Origin: an uncultured Lachnospiraceae bacterium
GTDB taxonomy: Bacteria > Bacillota > Clostridia > Lachnospirales > Anaerotignaceae
Assembly: GCA_944384285.1 (NCBI GenBank)
Contig: CALWSX010000066.1
Span: 1-7,919 of the forward strand
DNA length: 7,919 nucleotides
Direction of reading: 5' to 3'
A model generated the notes under the pieces. That model searched no databases. It had not been told where the DNA came from and saw nothing but the letters and a program-made list of their open reading frames with translations. The translations under genes were made by a program, and so were the position numbers. Numbering within the stretch: position 1 is the first letter of the stretch; each line of letters begins with the position of its first letter. Of the stretch, positions 1-5,053 are shown piece by piece.

Positions 1-855
1 AATATTAATTATAAACCCTCAAATGAATCTGAAAATACAGAAATAAATGTTGACTTAAATGACCTTGAAAATTATATAGTTGGTGTTGTTGCAGCTGAAA
101 TGCCAGCAAGCTTTCAAGAAGAAGCTCTTAAAGCACAAGCTGTTGCCGCAAGAACATATACAATCAGAAAATTTGATGAGGACGAAAATAACAAAAAAAT
201 GAATGAGGACGGAAGCTATAACCTTTATCAGGCCTACATAACAGTACCGGAAATGAAAAAAAGATGGGGAGACTCTTTTTCAGAAAACTATAACAAAATT
301 GTTAAAGCCGTATCAGAAACAAAAGGAGAAATAATGGTATATGATGATAACGCAATACTTGCAGTTTTTCATTCAACAAGCGGAGGAATGACCGAATCAT
401 CAGAAAATGTTTGGGGATCTTCTTTACCATACCTTAAAAGTACCGAAAGTGAAGGTGACAAATATGCACCTAACTATATTTCAGAAAAAAGTTTTACTGA
501 ATCAGAGCTTGTAGACATTTTTAAAAAAAATATAAAAGATTTAAATATCAATGAAAAAGATATCATAAACCAAATACAAATAACTAACAGAAGTGATGCC
601 GGATATGTACTTGATTTAAAAATAGGAAACCAAACCGTAACCGGAAGCTTTATAAGAGAAATTTTAGGCTTACGATCAGTTAACTTTACTATAGAAAAAG
701 GCGAAAACGGACAAGTAATTTTTAAAACAAAAGGCTATGGACACGGTGCAGGAATGAGCCAATACGGAGCAGAATACATGGCAAAATCCGGAAGTTTATA
801 CAAAGATATTTTAACTCATTATTATAAAGGTATTTCGTTTAAAAAAATTGAATAA
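1..855 (+). CDS. spoIID: Stage II sporulation protein D (SpoIID), 5'-truncated by the window edge
   Basis: SpoIID is a membrane-anchored lytic transglycosylase. During sporulation it works with SpoIIP and SpoIIM in the mother-cell membrane, cutting septal peptidoglycan so that engulfment can proceed. The frame is open from base 1, so the start, the N-terminal membrane anchor and probably several dozen residues lie upstream; 284 codons are visible. The hallmark YIVGVVAAEMP block is at bases 73-102, and its Glu (bases 97-99) corresponds to the catalytic acid of the family. It is followed by the conserved EALKAQAVAARTY stretch, then FHSTSGGMTE (His at 370-372) and the C-terminal GYGHGAGMSQYGA signature (733-771). 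The internal ATG at 100 lies inside the catalytic block and cannot be the true start. The gene ends 43 bases before spoIIQ. The family assignment is very secure; the fused SpoIID/LytB family also includes non-sporulation proteins, but the spoIIQ neighbour supports SpoIID itself. Confidence 0.95.
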   Translation, partial: NINYKPSNESENTEINVDLNDLENYIVGVVAAEMPASFQEEALKAQAVAARTYTIRKFDEDENNKKMNEDGSYNLYQAYITVPEMKKRWGDSFSENYNKIVKAVSETKGEIMVYDDNAILAVFHSTSGGMTESSENVWGSSLPYLKSTESEGDKYAPNYISEKSFTESELVDIFKKNIKDLNINEKDIINQIQITNRSDAGYVLDLKIGNQTVTGSFIREILGLRSVNFTIEKGENGQVIFKTKGYGHGAGMSQYGAEYMAKSGSLYKDILTHYYKGISFKKIE

Positions 856-884
856 ATGATTTTTTATAAGTCAATAATAACTGC

Positions 885-891
885 GGAGGTG
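885..891 (+). promoter_or_regulatory. Ribosome binding site of spoIIQ
   Basis: GGAGGTG lies 7 bases before the ATG at 899 and fixes the spoIIQ start. I could not find a convincing forespore (sigma-F type) promoter in the 43-base gap, so any separate spoIIQ promoter would have to overlap the end of spoIID. Confidence 0.8.
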
Positions 892-898
892 TTAATTT

Positions 899-1684
899 AT
901 GAAAAATGATAAAAATATTAAATACTCGTCCGTAGTAATCGGTGTGTGTGTCTTAGGAATAGGTGTTGCAGCACTTGGCATATTCGGAATAAGCCGTGCA
1001 AGAACCCCGGAAAATGAAACAAAACAAACAGAAATTGCAGAAGTGGTTGATTCAAATAAAAACGCTTCTCCAAGCCTTACAGATTTGAAAAAGGAAACAG
1101 AAGAAAAAACAAATACATCAGACAAAGAAACTAAAACAAATGATGTAAAAACTGAAACTAAAGAAACAAAAGAAAGCGAAAAAACAGAAAATGTAAATAC
1201 AGAACAAAAAACATCTGAAAATACTTCAGAAACTTCAAAACAAAAAACAGAAATAGAACAAAATAAAAACACTTCTTCTGCCGCTTTACCAGTAGACGGA
1301 AAAATTGTAATGGACTATTCAGAAAATAAACCTGTTTATGACAAAACTTTAGACCAGTACAGAACAAACGATTCAGTAAGTATTGCGGCAAATGTTGGCG
1401 ATGATGTAATGAGTATTTCTGATGGTGTTGTAACAGAAATTACAAAAAGCTATGAACTTGGAAACTCAGTAGTTGTAGACCACGGAAACGGCTGTCTTGC
1501 TACATACAGCCAGCTTAAAGATGATTTGGCTGTAAAGACAGGAGACAATGTAAAAAAAGGTCAGGTTTTAGGACAAGTTGAAAGCCCTACAAAATATACA
1601 AGTTCTTTAGGTTCTCATGTTGTTTTTAAAGTAACAGTAAACGGTGAAACAGTGGATCCAAAAACATTTATGAGCCAAAACTAA
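899..1684 (+). CDS. spoIIQ: SpoIIQ, forespore membrane protein with a degenerate LytM/M23 domain
   Basis: SpoIIQ sits in the forespore membrane and binds mother-cell SpoIIIAH across the intermembrane space, forming part of the engulfment ratchet and feeding-tube complex. The 261-residue protein has a short N-terminus, one membrane helix (about residues 10-32), a very polar Lys/Thr/Glu/Asn linker (about 36-127) and a C-terminal M23/LytM fold (about 128-260). The fold is recognisable by GDDVMSISDGVVTEI (167-181), VVVDHGNG (191-198), VKTGDNVKKGQVLG (212-225) and the closing GSHVVFKVTVNG (238-249). By motif alignment the metal ligands are lost: Asn157 for the first His, Ser161 for the Asp, and Val242 for the second His of HxH; only His240 remains. 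It is therefore probably structural rather than enzymatic. The position directly after spoIID supports SpoIIQ over a generic M23 peptidase. The linker is unusually long and low in complexity. Confidence 0.92.
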   Translation: MKNDKNIKYSSVVIGVCVLGIGVAALGIFGISRARTPENETKQTEIAEVVDSNKNASPSLTDLKKETEEKTNTSDKETKTNDVKTETKETKESEKTENVNTEQKTSENTSETSKQKTEIEQNKNTSSAALPVDGKIVMDYSENKPVYDKTLDQYRTNDSVSIAANVGDDVMSISDGVVTEITKSYELGNSVVVDHGNGCLATYSQLKDDLAVKTGDNVKKGQVLGQVESPTKYTSSLGSHVVFKVTVNGETVDPKTFMSQN

Positions 1685-1753
1685 TTTGGTAATTTTTTAT
1701 GCGTATTATTATACTCCAATGTGCAAAAATAATATTGCAGTGATACACTTTCC

Positions 1754-1760
1754 AAGGAGG
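1754..1760 (+). promoter_or_regulatory. Ribosome binding site of the small lipoprotein gene
   Basis: AAGGAGG lies 5 bases before the ATG at 1766. This strong site is the best evidence that the small open frame behind it is a real gene. Confidence 0.75.
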
Positions 1761-1765
1761 TACGT

Positions 1766-2023
1766 ATGAAAAGATTAATAGCTTGTGCGATGTTATCATT
1801 TATGTTATTTTCAGGTTGTGGAACAAGTAACGATACAACAAATGATACAACAACAAATCCAAATGTAGAAAATGGTACAACAGATACTAATAATGACATG
1901 ATGGATAAAATGGAAGAAACGGGCGATAATATAACAAATAACTTAAGCCGTTTAGGAAATGACAATAGCTATAACAAAGATTATACAAACGGTAATGGTG
2001 TAAGAGGCAGATATTACTATTAA
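1766..2023 (+). CDS. Small Asn/Thr-rich lipoprotein of unknown function
   Basis: This 85-residue protein begins with a typical lipoprotein signal: MKR, a hydrophobic stretch, and the lipobox LFSGC with the lipid-modified Cys at residue 18. After cleavage only about 68 residues would remain on the outer face of the membrane. They are dominated by Asn, Asp and Thr (residues 20-45), with a short possibly helical part (about 44-61) and an unusual basic, aromatic end, RGRYYY. I recognise no domain. The composition recalls the N-terminal region of YhcN/YlaJ-type spore lipoproteins, but the domain that defines that family is absent, so this is only a resemblance. The gene lies 81 bases after spoIIQ with no clear terminator between them, and is followed by a hairpin terminator, so read-through from spoIIQ is possible. 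A sporulation role is a guess from position. Confidence 0.75.
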   Translation: MKRLIACAMLSFMLFSGCGTSNDTTNDTTTNPNVENGTTDTNNDMMDKMEETGDNITNNLSRLGNDNSYNKDYTNGNGVRGRYYY

Positions 2024-2046
2024 AATCCCCTAATCCAAATCATATT

Positions 2047-2084
2047 TAAGGGCATATCAATAAGATATGCTCTTATTTATTTTT
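2047..2084 (+). terminator. Rho-independent terminator after the spoIID-spoIIQ-lipoprotein group
   Basis: An arm at 2047-2058 (core AAGGGCATATC) pairs with 2064-2075 (GATATGCTCTT) around a 5-base AATAA loop. One pair is G-U. A T-rich stretch (ATTTATTTTT) follows, so the hairpin is oriented to stop + strand transcription 25 bases after the lipoprotein stop codon. Confidence 0.75.
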
Positions 2085-2102
2085 AAAAATCTTAATTACG
2101 CT

Positions 2103-2144
2103 AAAAATGAGAGAAACCACAAACAAGTTTGTGGTTTCTCTCAT
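2103..2144 (-). terminator. Terminator with an 18-bp perfect inverted repeat, downstream of the ABC importer operon
   Basis: Bases 2107-2124 and 2127-2144 are perfect 18-base inverted arms (ATGAGAGAAACCACAAAC and its complement) separated by only AA. Read on the minus strand the hairpin runs straight into TTTTTAG (2107-2101). On the plus strand the nearest T run is about 10 bases away. The orientation therefore fits the end of the minus-strand ABC operon, whose last stop codon is about 90 bases upstream in that direction. The hairpin may also stop read-through from the other side weakly. Confidence 0.7.
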
Positions 2145-2157
2145 AACAAAACAATTT

Positions 2158-2174
2158 TTCAGATAATATCTGAA
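2158..2174. repeat. Short palindrome TTCAGATAATATCTGAA
   Basis: Eight-base inverted arms around a single A lie in the convergent intergenic region between the two operon ends. On the minus strand it falls in the 3' untranslated part of the ABC operon transcript. No function can be assigned. Confidence 0.4.
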
Positions 2175-2234
2175 GGGTATTTTAAAAACATAAATAAAAC
2201 AACGGAGGTAATTTTATTTAGTTTTTTTATAAAA

Positions 2235-2978
2235 TTATAAAACTTTTTTAATAAATGTTTTAAGCCTTTCACTTTTTGGGTGATTGAAAATTTCATCAGG
2301 TGTACCTTCTTCAAGAATTTTTCCTTGATCTATAAACAAAATTCTGGAAGCAACTTCTTTTGCAAATCCCATTTCATGAGTTACAACTATCATAGTCATA
2401 TTGTCATTTACAAGTTCTTTCATAACTTCCAAAACTTCTCCAACCATTTCAGGGTCAAGAGCAGATGTAGGTTCGTCAAAAAGCATAACTTCCGGTTTCA
2501 TACATAAAGCTCTCACAATAGCGATACGCTGTTTCTGTCCACCGCTTAACTGTGATGGGTATGAATTCGCTCTGTCCTTTAGTCCAACTTTTTCCAAAAG
2601 AGACATAGCAAGTTCTGTTGCTTCTTTTTCGTTTTTGCCCTGTAATTTCATAGGAGCAATAATCATATTTTTCAAAATTGTCATGTGAGGAAAAAGATTA
2701 AAATGCTGAAAAACCATTCCCATTTTTTGACGATATTTGTTAATGTCAACTTTTGTATTAATTAAGTCAATACCTTTATAAAATATATGTCCACCTGTTG
2801 GATATTCAAGGAAATTTAAACATCTTAAAAATGTAGATTTCCCGGAACCTGAAGGTCCGATAACAACAACTACTTCGCCTTTTTTTATCTGTGTTGAAAT
2901 ACCGTCAACCGCTTTATGGTTTCCAAACTGCATTTCAAGATCTTTTACATCAATTAAAACATTATTATCAGTGGTCAC
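2235..2978 (-). CDS. Polar amino-acid ABC importer, ATP-binding subunit (GlnQ/HisP family)
   Basis: This cytoplasmic ATPase powers amino-acid uptake through the permease encoded just upstream. All ABC motifs are intact, numbered from the GTG start: Walker A GPSGSGKST (41-49), Q-loop Gln91 in MVFQHFNLFPHMT, signature LSGGQ (144-148), Walker B VMLFDEP (164-170), D-loop SALDPE and switch His201 in VVTHEMGFA. The 247-residue length is normal for the family. I chose GTG at 2978 because AAAGGAGG at 2989-2996 on the minus strand lies 10 bases before it. An in-frame TTG at 3008 would give a protein 10 residues longer but puts that ribosome binding site inside the gene. The start overlaps the permease stop by 11 bases, which suggests translational coupling. 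The substrate cannot be decided from this subunit; glutamine, glutamate, cystine, histidine or arginine are all possible. Confidence 0.95.
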   Translation of the reverse strand: MTTDNNVLIDVKDLEMQFGNHKAVDGISTQIKKGEVVVVIGPSGSGKSTFLRCLNFLEYPTGGHIFYKGIDLINTKVDINKYRQKMGMVFQHFNLFPHMTILKNMIIAPMKLQGKNEKEATELAMSLLEKVGLKDRANSYPSQLSGGQKQRIAIVRALCMKPEVMLFDEPTSALDPEMVGEVLEVMKELVNDNMTMIVVTHEMGFAKEVASRILFIDQGKILEEGTPDEIFNHPKSERLKTFIKKVL

Positions 2979-3726
2979 TGTTACGCAACCTCCTTTCAAG
3001 TTTTCCAACCAAGAATGTCATAATTACAACAACAACCCAATAAATAATAGCAACCGCAATAAGTGGCATAAATGGATCATAAGTACGGCTTCTTATAATA
3101 TCTCCGCCTTTTGTAAGGTCTTCAAGAGCAATATAACCAGAAACAGAAGTTTCTTTCAAAAGAGTAATAAGTTCGTTTCCAAGGGCAGGGAGAACATTTT
3201 TAAAGGCCTGTGGCATTATAATATAAACCATAGTTTCAAAATAGTTAAATCCAAGGCTTCGACCGGCTTCAAACTGACCTTTGTCAATACTCATAATACC
3301 GGAACGGAAAATTTCAGCAACATATGCACCGGAGTTTACACCAAAGGCAATAACCGCAACCAAAACTTTATCTATAGAAACACTTTGGAAAATAACAAAA
3401 TAAATGATTAAAAGCTGAACAACAACAGGTGTTCCACGAATAATAGAAAGATATGCTCTACAAATAAAATTGAGTATACCCATTATAACTTTATAAACTT
3501 TTCCTTTTGACCTGTCGTTTCTGTTCATTTCATAAGTAGAACGAACTATAGAAACAAAAAACCCAAGAACAATACCTATTATAACAGCAAAAAAAGCTAT
3601 TTTTATAGTAGTAAAAAAGCCATTTACAAGGTATTTCCATCTATCATCACTTATAAAGTTAAGTATAAATCTTTCTTTGTAGTTTTGCAAAGTAGATGCC
3701 ATATCAAGAAGCACCGGATTATACAT
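2968..3726 (-). CDS. Polar amino-acid ABC importer, permease subunit (HisM/GlnP family)
   Basis: This is the membrane channel of the importer, probably acting as a homodimer because only one permease gene is present. The 252-residue protein has hydrophobic segments at about 38-62, 80-118 (with the conserved SIIRGTPVVVQLLIIYF stretch), 120-140, a central region around 165-200, and 218-241. The EAA loop that docks on the ATPase is visible as FEAGRSLGFNYFETMVYIIMP (152-172), with Glu153 and Gly159 conserved. The ATG at 3726 is preceded by AAAAGGGGG at 3735-3743 with an 8-base gap, a G-rich variant of the ribosome binding site that could make this gene weaker than its neighbours. The binding-protein gene lies 124 bases upstream, separated by a terminator-like hairpin. 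The N-terminal 35 residues before the first helix are slightly longer than in many relatives. Confidence 0.94.
   Translation of the reverse strand: MYNPVLLDMASTLQNYKERFILNFISDDRWKYLVNGFFTTIKIAFFAVIIGIVLGFFVSIVRSTYEMNRNDRSKGKVYKVIMGILNFICRAYLSIIRGTPVVVQLLIIYFVIFQSVSIDKVLVAVIAFGVNSGAYVAEIFRSGIMSIDKGQFEAGRSLGFNYFETMVYIIMPQAFKNVLPALGNELITLLKETSVSGYIALEDLTKGGDIIRSRTYDPFMPLIAVAIIYWVVVVIMTFLVGKLERRLRNSDH
2989..2997 (-). promoter_or_regulatory. Ribosome binding site deciding the GTG start of the ATPase gene
   Basis: GAAAGGAGG on the minus strand lies inside the end of the permease gene, 10 bases before GTG (2978-2976). No ATG lies nearby, so this site favours the GTG start. Confidence 0.65.
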
Positions 3727-3747
3727 TAATATTTCCCCCTTTTAAAA

Positions 3748-3808
3748 GCTTTTTGTTTAATAAAACTTTCATTAACATACGAAATAAAGGCTTTATTAAA
3801 CAAAAGGC
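3748..3808. repeat. 17-base imperfect inverted repeat between the binding-protein and permease genes
   Basis: Bases 3748-3764 (GCTTTTTGTTTAATAAA) match the reverse complement of 3792-3808 at 16 of 17 positions, with a 27-base loop between them. The single difference would be a G-U pair in RNA. On the minus-strand transcript this second hairpin begins inside the last three pairs of the upstream terminator stem and uses its U tract. It ends 5 bases before the permease ribosome binding site. Confidence 0.65.
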
Positions 3809-3831
3809 TGTCGACTTTACGACAGCCCTTT
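3798..3831 (-). terminator. Intercistronic terminator or attenuator after the binding-protein gene
   Basis: On the minus strand GGCTGTCG (3827-3820) pairs perfectly with CGACAGCC (3813-3806) around a 6-base loop, followed by TTTTGTTT. It begins 20 bases after the binding-protein stop codon. In amino-acid importer operons such a hairpin commonly lets most transcripts end after the binding protein, which is needed in excess over the permease and ATPase; a role here is inferred. Confidence 0.75.
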
Positions 3832-3850
3832 AAGTCATCTTTAATACAAA

Positions 3851-4633
3851 TTATTCAGAAATGTATTTAGCTTTAATTTCGTCAAATTTGCCGCTTTCTT
3901 TGAGTTCTTTTAATACTTCGTTAACGCTGTTAAGTAATTCTTCATTATCTTTTGCGATAGCAATAGCATATTCTTCTTCTGTGAAAGGTGTATCAAGAAC
4001 TTTGATATTTGCATTATCTTTAGCAAATTCTTTAGCAGGTTCAACGTCAATAATTACTGCATCAATTTTGCCCTGTTCTAAAGCCTGAACAGCTTCAAAA
4101 CCTTTTGAATATCTTTCTACTGTTGCACCTTCGATATCACTTGAGTAGATATCACCTGTTGTTCCAAGCTGAACACCGATTTTTTTGCCTGTAAGGCTGT
4201 CTGGACCTGTAATATCTGTATTATCTGCTTTAACGATAATAGCCTGGTAAGCTGTTACATAAGAATCTGAGAAATTAACATTTACAAGACGGTCTTCTGT
4301 AACTGTCATACCTGCAAGACCCATATCAGCTTTTCCTGACTGAATAGCAGGGATAATTGAGTCAAAAGCCATATCTTCAATTTTTAAAGTATATCCCAAT
4401 TTTTCTGCAATAGCCTGTGCAATTTCAACGTCAATACCAACGATTTCGCCGCCTTCTCTGAATTCATAAGGAGGGAATTCAGCATTTGTAGCCATTACAA
4501 TTTCTCCAGCTGTTTCTGTGTTTTCAGTTGTTTCTGTGTTTTCTGTAGTTTCTGTATTTCCACCACATCCTACAGCAGTAACCATAACTGCCGCTGTTAA
4601 TACACAAGCAAGTAATTTTGTAAATTTTTTCAT
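3851..4633 (-). CDS. Polar amino-acid ABC importer, substrate-binding lipoprotein (family 3)
   Basis: This lipid-anchored protein captures the amino acid outside the cell and delivers it to the permease. The 260-residue protein has a signal peptide ending in the lipobox AVGC (Cys23), a short repetitive linker made of TETTEN units (27-41), and a two-lobed solute-binding domain (about 43-260). Family 3 landmarks are FPPYEF (53-58), GIDVEIAQAIAEKLG (67-80), AGMTVTEDR (107-115), FSDSY (121-125), GVQLGTTG (153-160) and DAVIIDVEPA (191-200). In this family the Arg of the TEDR motif (Arg115) binds the substrate carboxylate, and an Asp like Asp196 binds the amino group, so an alpha-amino acid ligand is well supported. 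The exact amino acid is not. GGAGGA at 4641-4646 lies 7 bases before the ATG. It is the first gene of the operon. Confidence 0.95.
   Translation of the reverse strand: MKKFTKLLACVLTAAVMVTAVGCGGNTETTENTETTENTETAGEIVMATNAEFPPYEFREGGEIVGIDVEIAQAIAEKLGYTLKIEDMAFDSIIPAIQSGKADMGLAGMTVTEDRLVNVNFSDSYVTAYQAIIVKADNTDITGPDSLTGKKIGVQLGTTGDIYSSDIEGATVERYSKGFEAVQALEQGKIDAVIIDVEPAKEFAKDNANIKVLDTPFTEEEYAIAIAKDNEELLNSVNEVLKELKESGKFDEIKAKYISE
4512..4563 (-). repeat. 18-bp tandem repeat encoding the lipoprotein linker
   Basis: On the plus strand GTTTCTGTGTTTTC starts at 4512 and again at 4530, and a shorter diverged copy, GTTTCTGTATTTCC, starts at 4548. The period is exactly 18 bases. The repeat keeps frame and encodes TETTEN hexapeptides between the lipid anchor and the binding domain. 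Confidence 0.75.
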
Positions 4634-4693
4634 AATATCTTCCTCCGTTCAAAATTTAAATTCAATTTTAAATTCGTTTTTTAATTTAAATGT

Positions 4694-4722
4694 ATTATAC
4701 AACCATGTTTTATAAAACGCAA
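4694..4722 (-). promoter_or_regulatory. Candidate housekeeping promoter of the amino-acid importer operon
   Basis: On the minus strand TTGCGT (4722-4717) and a perfect TATAAT (4699-4694) are separated by 17 bases. The -35 box matches TTGACA at three of six positions, while the -10 box and spacing are ideal. Transcription would start near 4687, giving a leader of about 54 bases before the binding-protein ATG. That leader holds AATTTAAAT at 4653 and 4683 and a one-base variant, AATTTTAAAT, at 4664; these may be simple AT-rich background. Confidence 0.55.
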
Positions 4723-5020
4723 GCACAAATTTATAAATATTCATAAATATTTTATATTTTATTGCTTTTTATGTATAAAATAAGTTTTTATGCATTGATT
4801 ATACTGCACAATAACTTATAATACTCCTATATATATGTATATTTTTTAAATATAAGCAAAACATACCTTGCTTTTTTTAGTAAAAATAACAATGAAAATG
4901 CTTTTTAAAATATTTTAAAGTTTCTTTTAGCAATATTTTATATAATATTCAAATGTATAAAAATGCAAATTATTCAGCATACTTAAATTTTTATACATAA
5001 AAATCACTTGTTCTAAAAAT
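4723..5020. other. AT-rich non-coding spacer upstream of the importer operon
   Basis: About 300 bases lie between the operon promoter candidate and the terminator of the DegV gene. I see no credible gene here: open frames are short, lack ribosome binding sites and run through the DegV terminator. The decamer ATGTATAAAA occurs at 4771-4780 and 4953-4962, and inverted at 4989-4998. The longer match TTTTTATGTATAAAA at 4766-4780 recurs as its complement at 4988-5002. There is also an AT palindrome at 4904-4919. These could be protein-binding sites, or chance in such biased sequence. Confidence 0.5.
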
Positions 5021-5046
5021 AAAAAAGAGCTGCAATATGCAGCTCT
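5016..5046 (-). terminator. Strong Rho-independent terminator of the DegV-family gene
   Basis: On the minus strand AGAGCTGCA (5046-5038) pairs perfectly with TGCAGCTCT (5034-5026) around a 3-base loop. A T run (TTTTTATTTTT) follows at 5025-5015. The hairpin begins 8 bases after the stop codon. It insulates the importer operon from read-through. Confidence 0.9.
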
Positions 5047-5053
5047 GAAATAA

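Noticed and set aside
829..858. Possible forespore promoter for spoIIQ overlapping the end of spoIID
   Set aside because: GTATT near 830 resembles a -35 box, but nothing at the right distance matches the forespore -10 pattern.
892..1391. Open frames on the minus strand opposite spoIIQ
   Set aside because: They arise from the Lys/Thr/Glu-rich linker read backwards, are compositionally odd (Ser/Phe/Val runs) and lie opposite a clear gene.
1742..1749. GATACACT, a near match to the sigma-E -10 box, before the small lipoprotein gene
   Set aside because: A start site from it would fall in the ribosome binding site, and the matching -35 box TAATATT at 1730-1736 is only 5 bases away instead of about 14.
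2145..2234. CRISPR, mobile-element end or attachment site in the convergent gap
   Set aside because: Only single short palindromes are present, with no repeated spacers, terminal repeat pairs, target duplication or tRNA.
4648..4700. Riboswitch, T-box or CodY site in the importer leader
   Set aside because: The leader is only about 54 bases, too short for a T-box, and no CodY-like palindrome or known aptamer motif is visible.
4518..4715. Plus-strand open frame opposite the binding-protein signal peptide
   Set aside because: It lies opposite a certain gene and runs across its promoter; the repetitive VVSVFS sequence is a shadow of the 18-bp repeat.
4784..4830. Second TATAAT on the minus strand upstream of the importer operon, with an AGGAG-like sequence nearby
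   Set aside because: No -35 box lies at a usable distance, and the TTG that follows opens only a seven-codon frame.
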